A stretch of DNA of 64,000 bases, taken from Geosiphon pyriformis. Taxonomy: Eukaryota; Glomeromycota; Glomeromycetes; Archaeosporales; Geosiphonaceae. Where the stretch lies: NCBI GenBank assembly GCA_016748015.1, contig JAAOMT010000557.1:207494-271493 (forward strand), given 5' to 3'. The translations under genes and the position numbers were made by a program. This document shows positions 1-10,892 of the stretch, in pieces (the first letter of the stretch is position 1; each line of letters starts with the position of its first letter). The notes below the pieces were generated by a model. That model made no database searches and was not told the origin of the DNA. It saw nothing but the letters and a program-made list of their open reading frames with translations.

Positions 1-1363
1 GCATATCCAAAATTGATCTATTATAATGTTTTCAGAGTTCATTTGAAATTCCAGAGAGACCAGCAGCTTTACCCTTAGGAAGATCAGAAATCACACTGAG
101 CAACTTGTTAACACCAACAGAACACATCATGCCAAAAAAAGCACCATCAAAAACATACTCCAGAGGCCAGTATTGGCACAACCATTTATCTAAGATGTCA
201 GGCATAACCTTGTGCTTTCTGGTCCAACTTTCCATGATCCCATCCACCCTAGATTTAACTAGGCTTGGCTCTAATACCAATTCATTACTTACAACCAGAT
301 GATCCAGTACCACTTTGTGAAAGAAGTGCTCCAAAACACTTCTGATGGTATAACCCTTATCTGATTCAAAACTTTCCATTCTCTTATTAATAGCTGCTTT
401 GATACATGCTTTCTCAGTATGCCTGGATTCTAGCAACTTAGAAAAGCAGTAAAATTTCTTTATCTTAGCCAAAGCCGAGCAAATCATGTTGAAATCAGAA
501 CTTGAAAGAAATAAAGACTTTACCACTAATGCACCATTAGCATCGAGCCCACACCATGTATCCAACAATGAAGCAAATTTCACACTAAAGACCAAATAAG
601 AAGTCTTAACCAGCTTAGACATCAGCAACTCTAGTCTATAAAACCTTGGTGAAAACCCCATCAAAATTCTTGAACCATTTCTTCCTAAATATCTCATTAG
701 CTGAAACAGTTATTATCTTGCACAAAACATTCTACATGATATCCAAATCTGAGAGTTGTACAGTGGCAGCAAACTCATTAGTAAACATTCCAACATTGGC
801 CAAAGTGGCATCTTTAAAACTTTTCTATTTACTGTTATCAACACCTCTGAAATCAAACTTCCAACAATTCCTATTAGCCTGCCTACAAAGGGAGTTTAAC
901 TAAGTATCTAGCAAACTGCTCAGGCTCACAGAAACAGAAACTGCCCAATGATCAGTGTTGAAATGTTCACTCACATTCACAACATTGTGATCCACTACTG
1001 CATTGACCAAATTAGATAAAACTAGCACAAAATCAATTGTTTTTTTCACACCTCTTGAATTTTCCCATGTAGGACTTTTCACTACTGGGCTACCTAACAG
1101 AGTGAACCAGCCCCAAGTCTAGACATCTTTTAAAACTCATACTCTTATGCAAACCGTCCTCATTAAAATCATCACCCAAAACAATGAAAGAAGATTCATT
1201 AACAGTCTTAGCAATAAGAGAGTTGACTTCATCAGTCTGAGAGAACCAAACCATTAAAGAAGCACCAGCATATAGTCCCAAAATAGACACAGAAAGTTTA
1301 TTCTTGAAAAGCAGTTTAATAGACAAGAGCCAACCAAGCACCTCAGTAACTTTGCACACATCT
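1..1363 (-). pseudogene. LIN-A ORF2, 3' piece: endonuclease C-half, linker, start of reverse transcriptase
   Basis: Part of a non-LTR retrotransposon ORF2 read on the minus strand. From 1359 down to about 1090 it reads as the middle of an exo_endo_phos (AP-type) endonuclease with a GDDFNEDG segment. 1082-900 is the endonuclease C-end with IDFVL and a TDHWAV motif carrying the final Asp-His pair. 697-32 is the linker and first RT segment, ending in GKAAGLSGISNEL, the usual RT motif 1. Several frameshifts and stops break it; just past base 32 a Trp codon has become TGA. It runs off the left edge of the window. Its 5' part continues at 28530 on the other side of the GY1-b insertion. LIN-B and LIN-E carry the same protein. 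Confidence 0.88.
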
Positions 1364-2337
1364 TGTTACCAGTAGAATTTTAGCTATTAATTAGCATAAA
1401 TTTACTTTTATAATTGCTATTATTAATTAGCATACATTATTATTAATTTGATTATCACTTATTATTTAATCAAATTATCAAATATCATTACTCAATCAAT
1501 AATCCGATTTGTACTCTAGAAATTAAGATAATCAAATTACACAATACCCTGAACCTTTTAACATAGTCAAAATTTGCCGAAATTAATGAAAATTTGCTGA
1601 AATAATCAATAGTTCAGTGAAATAACTTGTAAATTTGCCAAAATGTATCTTTAGTTCACCCAAATTGTAGCAAAGAGAAAAGTGCAAGTTCAAAGACTAG
1701 TACTATAACAAGTTGTATAAAAAAAGAGCTTCTTTCTTCAAGGAAATATATTTTCTCATAATATCTTACCATAGTATCTTACTTTAGATATCTTAATTAA
1801 AACAAATCACTTTTTACAAAATCAAATAAAAATTAAATATTTAAAAACCAAATCCTCAAAATTATTACACTTAAAATTCCCTCAAACACAACTAACGTTT
1901 TTAAAATTGATTAGCTACTAATTTCAATAAGCTGTTAGTAACTCCAGGCCTGAATAGAAAACATTTCCCTTGATAAAATCCTATTTCTTTTACATTTCTT
2001 TTATTTTTCTTTTATTTTCTTATTACAATCATTAGAGTAGCCTACAGATGAGATTCCTGTAGAAGAGTTAACTTTTATAGCAAAGTAACTACACATTTTT
2101 AGTGAGCTTCCAGATGAGCAATTTCTGGGAAAGAGTTGACATTTACTACAATGTAACTACATAAAGTAACTGGCAAGGAATTGGCATTCTACTTATAAGC
2201 CCAGCAATTCAAATTATAGGAGATAATTTGAAGATAAATTCAGTTACTGGAGGTTCAACTACTTTTAGAAAATGTGAATTTGCAACCAACAGACATTTAC
2301 AATATTTAAGAAAAGAGACCAAAAACCTCCAGTAACA
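1364..2337 (+). repeat. GY1-b 5' LTR (974 bp)
   Basis: Direct repeat of 27562-28529 with TG...CA ends (TGTTACCAG to CCTCCAGTAACA). It contains degenerate AAATTTGCCGAAAT units near 1570-1660 and a TATA box at 1716. Differences from the 3' copy are mainly C/T and G/A. Confidence 0.93.
1716..1725 (+). promoter_or_regulatory. TATA box of GY1-b 5' LTR
   Basis: TATAAAAAAA follows ACAAGTTG and precedes GAGCTTC. The same block is found in all GY1 LTRs: TATAAAAG at 45940 and 54882, TATAAAAA at 27913, and on the minus strand near 13067. It marks the probable U3/R border. No transcript evidence is available here. Confidence 0.55.
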
Positions 2338-2382
2338 TTTAATGCTCTCTTACAAAAATAACACAGCAACAACAAATTCAAA

Positions 2383-3542
2383 ATGGCAACCACACCAGAC
2401 ACAACAACTTTAGAGTATTATCAGTCAATTTACACCCACTGCAAGCAAAGATTCAACATTCCAGACGGAATTAAAGTTGTCAAGAAATCAGTATACCAAT
2501 ACATAGAAAATCACATCAACAATTATTTTTTGAAAACTACAACATTTCAGAAATTAGAAGCAATCTTTACAATAATTTAGTGCACTATTCACAATTGGAA
2601 ACAGAAAACCTGAACAGTAAAACACTTGCTACCTATTTCTAAGAACTTAATTTTAATATTATTGAGTATTGTGAAGAAAAATACCCAGTACAGTCCAAAT
2701 ACTTTTTTAACTTTGAATCAGAAACAGAGACAAGCAACAAAGGCAAACAAAAAGTGAAACAATACTCAAGAACCACTCCAAACACTCCAATACTACCAAA
2801 GACAACTGCCAAACACTTGCAAACACCTGAACAAGAAACCAGTGTCAAATTACCACTTTCTATTACACCATTTCTAATTTCACTTGTTCAACCACAAACA
2901 CCAAGTTCACCACTTAACTGTTTCTCCAGACCAGAAGATTTTCAGTCACTTAGAAATCCTACTCAACAACAAGAACCAATATCAACAAGTGCCAATATCA
3001 TTGATTATTTACAGAAAAACAAAAGTAATCATTCAGAAAGCTTGGAAAGTAAAAAAACTGAATCAGAACTAAAAGAAATCACAGGAAACAAAGAAGAAAT
3101 GGCAACTGCTTACATTGCAAAAATTCCAGAATTCACTGATGAAAACAATAATACCAGTTCTCAAGAATGACTTGACAAAGTTCAAAAAGCAGGAGATACA
3201 AATGGTTGGATTGCAGCAAGAATGCTCAAAGCAATTTCCTACTTTCTCCAAGGAACAGCAAGAAAATGGTTTAAAAATTTAGAAGAACTATTTGAGAACT
3301 GGCAAGCATTCAAAGATGCTTTCTTACAACAATTCACTAACAACAACACCTCTATCACTCTCCACAATCGCTTTCACAATATCAAACAAGAAACATCTGA
3401 AACTGTTATAACCTATCTTAGGAGATTCAACAAACTTCTTCGACAAATTCAACAATTAGAAACCAATAACTACTATTCTAATGCTCAGATTTTGGATCAG
3501 TTTATAGCAGAATTAAAAAACAAATTGATTAAGAAAGTCCAT
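2383..3542 (+). pseudogene. GY1-b gag, 5' piece
   Basis: The start is ATG at 2383 (MATTPDTTTLEYYQS), 45 bp after the LTR. The product is the retrotransposon capsid precursor: a basic N-terminal region, a Pro/Thr/Gln-rich spacer, then a retrotransposon gag-like segment with WLDKVQKAGD-type and YFLQGTA motifs at about 3165-3260. Comparison with GY1-c shows a 1-nt deletion near 2527 (TTTTTTGAAAAC versus CTTTTTGGAAAC), which produces the early stop at 2578. Gln at about 2638 has become TAA. The frame is cut after AAGAAAGT at 3538 by GY1-a and continues at 13448. Confidence 0.82.
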
Positions 3543-4522
3543 TGTTACTGGAGGTTTTTGGTCTCTTTTCTTAAATGTTGTTTATGCTTGTTTGTTGTGA
3601 ATTCACGTTTTTTGGATGTGGTTGAACCTCCAGTAACTGAATTTATCTTCAAATTATCTCCTATAATTTGAACTGCTGGGTGTATAGTAAAATGGCCAAT
3701 TCCATGCCAGTTATTTGACTGTAGTTATGTTTTAATAAATGTCAACTCTTTCCCAAGAATCGCTCGTTTGGAAGCTCACTAAAAATGTGTAGTTATTTTG
3801 CTGTGAAAGTCAACTCTTTTACAGAAACCTTGTCTATAAGCTACTTTAATGATTGTAATAAGAAAAGAACAGAAAAATAAAAGAAATGTAAAAGAAATAG
3901 GATTTTATCAAGGAAAACGTTTTCTATTCAGGCCTGGAGTCATTAACAGTTTACTAAAATTGGTAGCTAATCAATTTCAAAACATTAGTTGGGTTTTTGA
4001 AGATTTTTCAAGTGTAATAATTAAAGAATTTGGTTTTTTGAATTATTTAATATTTATTTTTTTTTGTGTGTGTAGAAATGGTTCTAAGTGCTAAATCTAA
4101 AATAAGATACATTTTTTCAAAAAGAGAAGCTCTTCTTTTATACAACTTGTCATAACACTATTTTATGAACTTGAACTTTGCTATTTTCTACAATTTCATT
4201 AAACTAAAGATACATTTCGGTGAACTACAAGTTATTTCTGTGAACTATTAAATATTTTGGTGAAATATCAATTATTTTGGCAAATTTCTACAAATTTCAG
4301 CAAACTTTTTGAATGTTACATAGTTTGGAGTATTACATAATTGATCATCACAATTAGGTTACATTTATGTTATGTGCAAATTGGATTATTAATTAAATGA
4401 TAATTTTGGACATTCTGCTAATGTAATAAGTGATAATTTGAATGATAATATATGCTAATTAATGATAAGAATTATAAAGATAATTTCATGCTAAATAATA
4501 TCTCTAATTTTGTCTGGTAACA
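3543..4522 (-). repeat. GY1-a 3' LTR (980 bp)
   Basis: Repeat of 12469-13447 in the same orientation. On the minus strand it starts TGTTACCAGAC and ends CCTCCAGTAACA. The two copies differ at many sites, largely transitions, so the insertion is not recent. Confidence 0.93.
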
Positions 4523-5210
4523 TAACCTTCTTCTCAAGACTGAACTCTATCAAAGTCCAAGTACTGTCTGTAATTTCCAGATAATAATCCAAAATTATTG
4601 AAAAAATTTGGTCTGAAAATTGTTAAAATTTCAGTTCTGTGAGCTTTCCAATATATTGAATCTTCAAAGGTTGTAAAATTGGGTTTTGTAAGATGTTTTC
4701 ACAGATGTGAAATAGGTCATAAAGTCTAAGAGCAGCTCTTAGTTTATAGCAGCTGTTTGTAGATCCAGCTGTTGTCTTGAATTTATTGTGGAGTTGTTTT
4801 TGAATAGCTTTTTTTGTGAGATTTGCTGCTGTAAGCTCCAGTTTTCATTCGTGAAGTGTTTTTCCAATGTAGAAATATCTATATATTGGGGGGTATTTGC
4901 TGTTTTCTTCATTAAGACACAGTTGAAGTTTTTGTTGAATAGTAGCATTTGGTGGAATACTAATAGGGGTGAGCAATAAGTTTTCTCTTAAAGCAAGCTT
5001 CAAAAGTTCTGGTAAATGAATTCCAGAATAATTTCTTGTGTTCTTTTTATAAGGGTAATACTTTTGTGAATTTGGGGTTAAATTTGTAACTATTTCTGTT
5101 TGGATATAATTAATATGTTTTCCAGTGATAGTAATAGATAATTCGGGTATTGTTTTTAAAACTAACATTAATTTTTGAGATAACTGTTGAATATTTTGAG
5201 GAATAGTCAT
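4491..5210 (-). pseudogene. GY1-a ORF3
   Basis: This is the accessory ORF between integrase and the 3' LTR, homologous to 26874-27581 and 53803-54510. It starts at ATG 5210 (MTIPQNIQQLSQKLM). A TGA at about 4847 splits it after YIGKTLHE. The frame otherwise continues through RLYDLFHICEN and YIGKLTELKF into the LTR, where it stops at TAG 4491-4493. I do not recognise the family. It has no signal peptide, no transmembrane segment and no zinc motif, so it does not look like an env gene. Confidence 0.6.
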
Positions 5211-5255
5211 TATAATGAAATTGGAAAAATAAAATTGAAATTATTTTTGGTATGT

Positions 5256-5258
<3 letters not shown>

Positions 5259-5351
<93 letters not shown>
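5259..5351. repeat. 93-nt T homopolymer (A on the element strand)
   Basis: An unbroken run of 93 T lies in the spacer between integrase stop (5448) and ORF3 start (5210) of GY1-a. GY1-b and GY1-c have an A-rich but mixed spacer at the same place, so the run probably expanded there. Confidence 0.95.
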
Positions 5352-5447
5352 CTTTTTATGTTATTTTTGTTTTTCAGTGTGCTTTGTTTTGTTTTTGTTG
5401 TGACATTTTTTCTAAATTATAAGGGAATAACTATAGTAAAATTGAAT

Positions 5448-6690
5448 TTAAGTGTTCAAGTTGGGGGGTTGTTTAATGACAACTATTGGTTTTAAGTTTC
5501 AGAGAATATCTTTGGGATTGATTAAAAGAGAATGTATACCAATTTGTGGAATTAATGGTTCAGAATTGTTTCTGGAATTATAGTATTTCAAACAATCTCT
5601 ATGTGCAACTTTTGCTAGAATTTTGTTATCAAGTCTTAACTTGTATAATCTGTTGCCTAGAACTTCATGGATAAAGAATAGCCCATCCCATTTATTTTCA
5701 AATTTTCCACTCCATTGTTTTTCAGCTTTAGTTCTGTGTAAGAGAACTTTGTTTCCAACTTTAAATTCATTGGTGACTGGAGGCAATTTGTTGTCATGCC
5801 ATTCTTTTTGTTAAGCTTGGGAGTGTTCAATATGGGTGGCTGCTATTCGTCATTTTCCTTCTAACATGCTAAGCAGAGTGTAGACTCTTTGTTGAAGTGT
5901 TTTCTGGAAATTGTTTTTATCAATTGGTTGTGCTGAGTATGTTTTCACTGTGAAACTAATTGGTAACGTTGCTGTCCTTTTGTAAGTTAAATCAAATGGT
6001 GTGTGTTTTGTGGTATTTTGTTTTAGTGTTCTGTATGCTAGTAATACTGATGGAATAAAGATATCCTATTCTTGCTCAAAATCAGTTGAGACTTTGGCTA
6101 ATGACTCACACAATGTTCTGTTAAAACATTCCACAAGTCTGTTTGTCTGTAGATGGTAGAGCGAAAACAGAGATCTTTTGACATTGAATTGTTTACAGAT
6201 TTCTTAAATTAAATTGTTCACGAAATGTGTTTCTTAATTGATTGGACATTCATGTCTACAGATAATATCTTCATAGATGAAATTTGCTACTGATTTTGCA
6301 TCTGCTTGTTGAATGGCTTTGGCTTCGGGCCATTTAGTAAGATAGTTTATGGCTACTACAATATAACAATTTTCTTAGTTTGTGATAGGTAGTGGTCCGA
6401 CTAAATCGATACCAACTCAGTCAAAAGGCTGTCCAACTTTGATTGGGTTTAAAAGTTCTATAGGGTGAGTTCCTTCTCTTCTTTGACAACTATCACAAGA
6501 TTTAACGTATTCATGAATGTTTTTTCTCATTCGAGGCCAAAAGTAATATTCTAATGTTCTTTGGGTGGTGCTGTCTTTTCCTAGATGTGCTAATGAAAGG
6601 TCCAAGTGCATGTTGTATAAAATAGTTTCTTTTTTATGTTCTTGTATTAATTTAAGTGGACTGTCTGGGTTTCTGAAGTTTTAATAATAA
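5448..6690 (-). pseudogene. GY1-a integrase
   Basis: DDE integrase, which would join element cDNA to the genome. The N-terminal HHCC zinc finger (HLGKDS...SCDSCQRR) is at about 6480-6600. The core begins with GIDLVGPL (first Asp) near 6395. Where GY1-b and GY1-c read LL(F/S)DQ, this copy has a 12-nt in-frame deletion around 6235 that removes the second catalytic Asp, and the following Gln has become TAA. TNRLVECFN (third acidic residue) follows. The C-end has the GPY/F-like stretch KFENKWDGLF near 5690 and ends NLNT-stop at 5448. The N-terminal ATG (MNPENYNN) is at about 6822, so the ORF proper is longer than this core. Confidence 0.85.
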
Positions 6691-6867
6691 ATAATGTTAT
6701 TGTGTAAGAAGTATTGTTTGGCTTGTTGTTGTAACTGACGTTTTTCATCTGGGAACCAATCTGTTGGAATTATTAATGTCTCCAGATATTGTTTAAGATT
6801 GTTGTAGTTTTCGGGGTTCATTGTTTGTTGTTTTGTTGCTGTTAATTCAAATGGGTGTTGGTTCTGT

Positions 6868-8300
6868 TTTCTAATCTTGCCCTATTCTTGAAAGACAATC
6901 AATGTTGGTGTGAAGTTTCCTGGTTTGTGATGTACAATGTATCAATAGTTGGCTAAAAATCCTGTCCATCAGGTTTGTTTTGTGTTCAGTTGGGTGTTTT
7001 TGTTCTGAAGCCATTTGAGCCCAATATTATCAGTGATAATATCAAATTTTTTAGGCCTGAGATAAAGGTTGAAGTGGTGTAGGGCCCAAATTACGGCTGC
7101 TGTTTCTAGTTCTGTGGCAGGGTAGTTTTTCTCGGCTGGTTTTAATGTTCTGCTAGCATAAGCAATTACTTGCTCATTTCCATTGTTATCTAATTGTGAT
7201 AAGATGGCATCAAAAGCAGTATAAAAAGTGTCTGTAGCTAGTCAAAATTGGTTATTAAAATCTGGGTAAGTGAGAATTGGAGCTGTTGTCAGCTTTTCCT
7301 TGAGAATTTCAAAAGCTTTTTGGTGTTTTTCTGTCCATTTGTATTTGATGTTTTTAGTAATGAGCTGGTTGAAGAGTTTTGCAATTTTTGAGAATCCTTT
7401 GATGAATTTTTGGTAATAGGAAGCTAATCCAATAAATTCTCTCAATTCTGTGGTATTTTGTGAAGTCTTGAAGTTTTTGATAGTGCTGATTTTTCCAGGG
7501 TCTGGTTTAATTCCATTTTTGCTAACAATGTGACCAAGAAAGGCCAAACTTGTTTTTCCGAAGTAGCATTTTTTGATGTTTAGTTTCAATTCTGCTTTTC
7601 ATAATCATTGAAAAACTTTTCGCAGGTGTTTTAAGTGTAATTCAAAAGATGATAAATAAACATCAGTATTATCGAAATAGACAACTACTGATTTCCAAAG
7701 GAAGCCTTTGTAAACAACATCCATGAGTCTTTGAAATGTTGCTAGTATATTGTATAATCTAAAAGGCATTACATTAAACTCGTAATTTCTTTCTTGAGTA
7801 GTGAATGCTGTTTTGGGGCGATCTTTGGAATTCATGACAACTTGCCAGTATCCATTTTCTAAATCTAATGTCAAAAAGTATTTGGACTTTCCAAGAACAT
7901 CCAACATGTCATCAATTCGAGGAAGAGGGTAGGCATCTCCAATGGTGACACTGTTGAGTTGTTGATAATTAACACAAAATCATATCTTTCTATTTTTTTT
8001 TTTAACTAAGATCATAGGTGAGGCCCATGGATTCATTGATGATTAAATAAGCCTATTGTTGAGCATCCATTGTATTTCTTCTCTGATAAATTGGTGGCTT
8101 TCTGAAGCAACTCAGTAGGCTTGTTGTTGCCTTGGTTTGGCATCTCCTGTATAGATTTGGTGTTGAACCAAATTGGTTCTTCCTAAGTCATTGTTGTTTT
8201 CAGCAAAGATATCAGCAAATTCTGCAATTAGCTTTTTGAGCTGGTTCTGTTGTTGTGGTTTAAGTTGTTCTATGTTGATTCAAGATAGTTTTTCCATGAC
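6868..8300 (-). pseudogene. GY1-a reverse transcriptase and RNase H
   Basis: These domains copy element RNA into DNA and degrade the RNA strand. RT palm: WASPMILVKKKNRK, then LDLENGYWQV near 7850, then the active-site block reading VVYFDNTDVY near 7670, where the second Asp of YxDD is Asn. The thumb follows (FLGHIVSKNGIKPDPGK). RNase H: ATDTFY at about 7240, TELETAAVIWAL, and FDIITDNIGLKWL near 7040. The reading frame ends at a TAG just after SRIGQD near 6871, the stop position shared with other copies. A 1-nt deletion just upstream (CCAGGAAACTTC) shifts this copy's frame. Confidence 0.88.
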
Positions 8301-8689
8301 AACATGGTAGTTTTTAGAGCTGGGGTTTGGGTTGATTTTTGGTAGTGAATGTTCAATGATTTCCGAGAAATTGAGAACTGTTTGGGGTAGTTCTTGTTGA
8401 AAGATGTTACTGTGAATGACTCCAATTTCTAAGTTATTTAATAAAACTATGAGATAATTGTTGGAATTGTAAAAAGTAACTCAGACTTTCTTTGTTCCTT
8501 CTGGAATATAAATGTTTGGGATCAAGATATTATGTTCCAAGCAGACTTGTTCATTGAATTCAAAAATTTGTTGTGTGGTTGTTGGCTTTAGGCAGGTGTA
8601 GATTTCCAGATGTTCCCCAAAGGGTGAAATAGTAACTGGTTATGGAAGTTGTAGAATCTGGTGAGATTTACTTTGTTCATTAAAAGCTA

Positions 8690-9110
8690 TGTTTACTGGA
8701 ACTGTAAATCATCTAGTTGAACCAAAACTATTGGTTCTTCTTTCACTTTTTCCCAATTGTTCTCTTTGACTAACTAATTGTAAACCTGAAATGTTGATTA
8801 AGAGTAAATAAATAGCTTGAGCAATTTTTTCAGCATGTTCAATCTGAAAAGGTTTATCAGTTTCATTTTGTAACATGATTGTAATGTCTCCTGTATATCC
8901 AGCATCTATAATTCCTCCTCTAACATTGATTTCTTTGCTTGCCAATGATAATCGTGAAGTGATTTGGACCATTGCTCCTGGTGGGATTTCGAGGGCAATT
9001 TTGAGGTTGATCTTGATAAGAGAATTTGGTTAAAGAACCAAAGTGTCTTTTCTTGGATATTGTAAATTATATCCAGCATCAATTTCATGTGCTTTTTTAG
9101 GCTTTATTCC
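8690..9110 (-). pseudogene. GY1-a dUTPase domain
   Basis: Trimeric-type dUTPase, which hydrolyses dUTP to dUMP and so limits uracil in cDNA. The motifs appear in order: AHEIDAGYNLQYP (motif 1), SRLSLAS (motif 2), GGIIDAGYTGDI (motif 3), HAEKIAQAI (motif 4) and NSFGSTR (motif 5, Gly replaced by Arg). The domain lies in the same frame as protease and RT, downstream of the Cys-rich domain and upstream of RT. It is broken by a stop near 9032 (GTLVL-stop). Confidence 0.85.
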
Positions 9111-9254
9111 TTGTCCGTTGTTGTTGAAGTATTTGAGCTGTAAAGCAAACTGACTTTTAATAAAATAGATGAGTGTCGTTTCAATTTCTTCCATTGCTTT
9201 AAGTTCACCAAATTTGATTTTATATTCGTCACTTTTACTGGGTAATAGAATGCT

Positions 9255-9890
9255 AAAGGCATAGCATTCAGGACATCATTGTTCATCACAAGGCATTATG
9301 CATTCCTCATATAATTTAATGTTCATTTGCTCTAGCCATTAAGCTTGAGCTCCTTTGGTCGGGTAGGTGTGACTTGCGATTTGATGGTACACTTCTACTT
9401 TATCTTTATAATCGAATCCAGCTAATTCCAAGCTATATTTGATATATTCAGCTTCTTTCATTTGAAGGACATCTTTTTTGGTTCCTCTGTTAATTAAAAC
9501 CATGGCAAGTTCATAGATCATTTCGGCGTCATGGGAGTAATGATAGAGTTTGTTGAGAGCACTATTGTATGCAATATTGAAAGGTGTTCCACGTTTTACT
9601 TTTTCTGCAATAGAAAGAGCATATTGGCAAGTTTGATCACAGATTTTTTCTCTAAATGCAATATCAATCCAGTCACATTTATCAGGAAGCTGCTTTCCAC
9701 AAGTAAGACAGGATGTTTTATTCCATTTTCCACTTCTTTTGATCAAGTGGCCCTATCATTCTCGATAACAGGCCTTGCAGTAGTAGCAGGTATGACTTTT
9801 ATATTCTTCTTCAGGTGAAATACAAGCTCTCATTGACGATAGTTTCTTGTGGCAGTCCTTACATTTAAGGGGAATATAGGGGCGTTGTTT
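9255..9890 (-). pseudogene. GY1-a Cys-rich domain between protease and dUTPase
   Basis: About 210 residues rich in paired cysteines: KCKDC, CYYCKAC, CLTCG, CDQTC and a terminal CDE-x-CPECYAF cluster. The spacing suggests zinc ribbons or treble clefs. The block between CDQTC and the last cluster is helical-looking (MKEAEYIKYSLELAGFDY). The same domain occurs in GY1-b, GY1-c and GY2-a, so it is an inherited part of Pol. Function unknown; nucleic-acid binding is a guess from the cysteines. A stop after ACYRE at about 9756 breaks the frame. Confidence 0.65.
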
Positions 9891-10440
9891 CCTTGGTTTA
9901 GGCTTTAAGTAAGGGATATTCCATCCAGGAGTTTCAGGTTCAGAGTGTGGAGTAAAATGTTCTTGTTCAGTTTCCTTGGCCCAATTGGACGTTGATCCAA
10001 GAGCCATGAATGTTTTGATTATTGGTTTTTTTTCTTCTAGTTCAAATTCAAAAGCCAGGGCTTTTTCAGAGTATTTGTTGAATGTACCACAAGTAGCAGG
10101 TACTTGGGCATGTTGTCCTTGGTAAGAGATTTGTAGTTCTTGGATTTCCCAGTCTAATTTCGCATTGGCTTTTTGAAGCCAGTCATTTCTAACAAGAGCT
10201 TGATATTGAGGAGCGTCTATTACAAGAACTTTGACTGGAATGGTGATTCCATTAAGAGTAAACAGAAAATTGTTAATTTCTCCCACTGGAGTCTTTTTCA
10301 TGCCATCAGCAGTGACAATTACTGTTTGAGCTGATTGGTCAACATTTTTTTTTAACTGTTGCATTAACTAGTAAGTAATAATACTTCTAATGGATCCACT
10401 GCTTAAGATTAAGCGAATTGTCTTTTCTTCAACTTTAGCT
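9890..10440 (-). pseudogene. GY1-a aspartic protease
   Basis: Retropepsin-like domain that would cleave the Gag-Pol precursor. Other copies read LILDSGSAGSIITY; here the active site near 10400 reads LILSSGSIRSIITY, so the catalytic Asp is lost. The second half is intact in outline: PVKVLVIDAPQYQALVRNDWL near 10190. A TAG follows IITY. Confidence 0.82.
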
Positions 10441-10892
10441 TCAGTATACATAGCTGTGATTGCTTTCTGTTCATTTGCAGCAGCATTGCTGAGTAGAAAT
10501 GAGGATTCATTGGCTTTAAACTCGAAAGGAAAGATATCAGAGAGATTGGTGTTTTCAGCAATTCTGGCTGGTAGAATAGTGGTGTAGTTATAAGAAGGAT
10601 TTTGTTGTTGTGCTGCAGCTCTACCTTTCAAGAGTGCAATATGATGAAAATCCTGTTCTTCTGGCATTGTTAAATAACTGGGTTGAGTGTGATAGTGGTT
10701 GGGTCTTGGTTGAGCAGAATTTTGGGGAACCAATTGGTTGTTTGAACTGATTCTATTGTTGTTTACTTGGTATTGGTTTTGTGGTGTGAATTGATTTTGT
10801 GTAATCAATCTTTGAGCAGATACCTGATAATGTTGTGTGGATAGTAAGCTGATAGTGGTTGATAATAAGATTGCTGTGGTGGAAGGTAACAT

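Noticed and set aside
3849-4094. Plus-strand 81-codon frame, repeated at 12774-13019
   Set aside because: It lies in the antisense of the GY1-a LTRs; its conservation comes from the LTR pair.
5187-5495. Plus-strand frame with about 30 Phe
   Set aside because: It is the T homopolymer read as codons; the real content is the minus-strand GY1-a spacer and integrase end.
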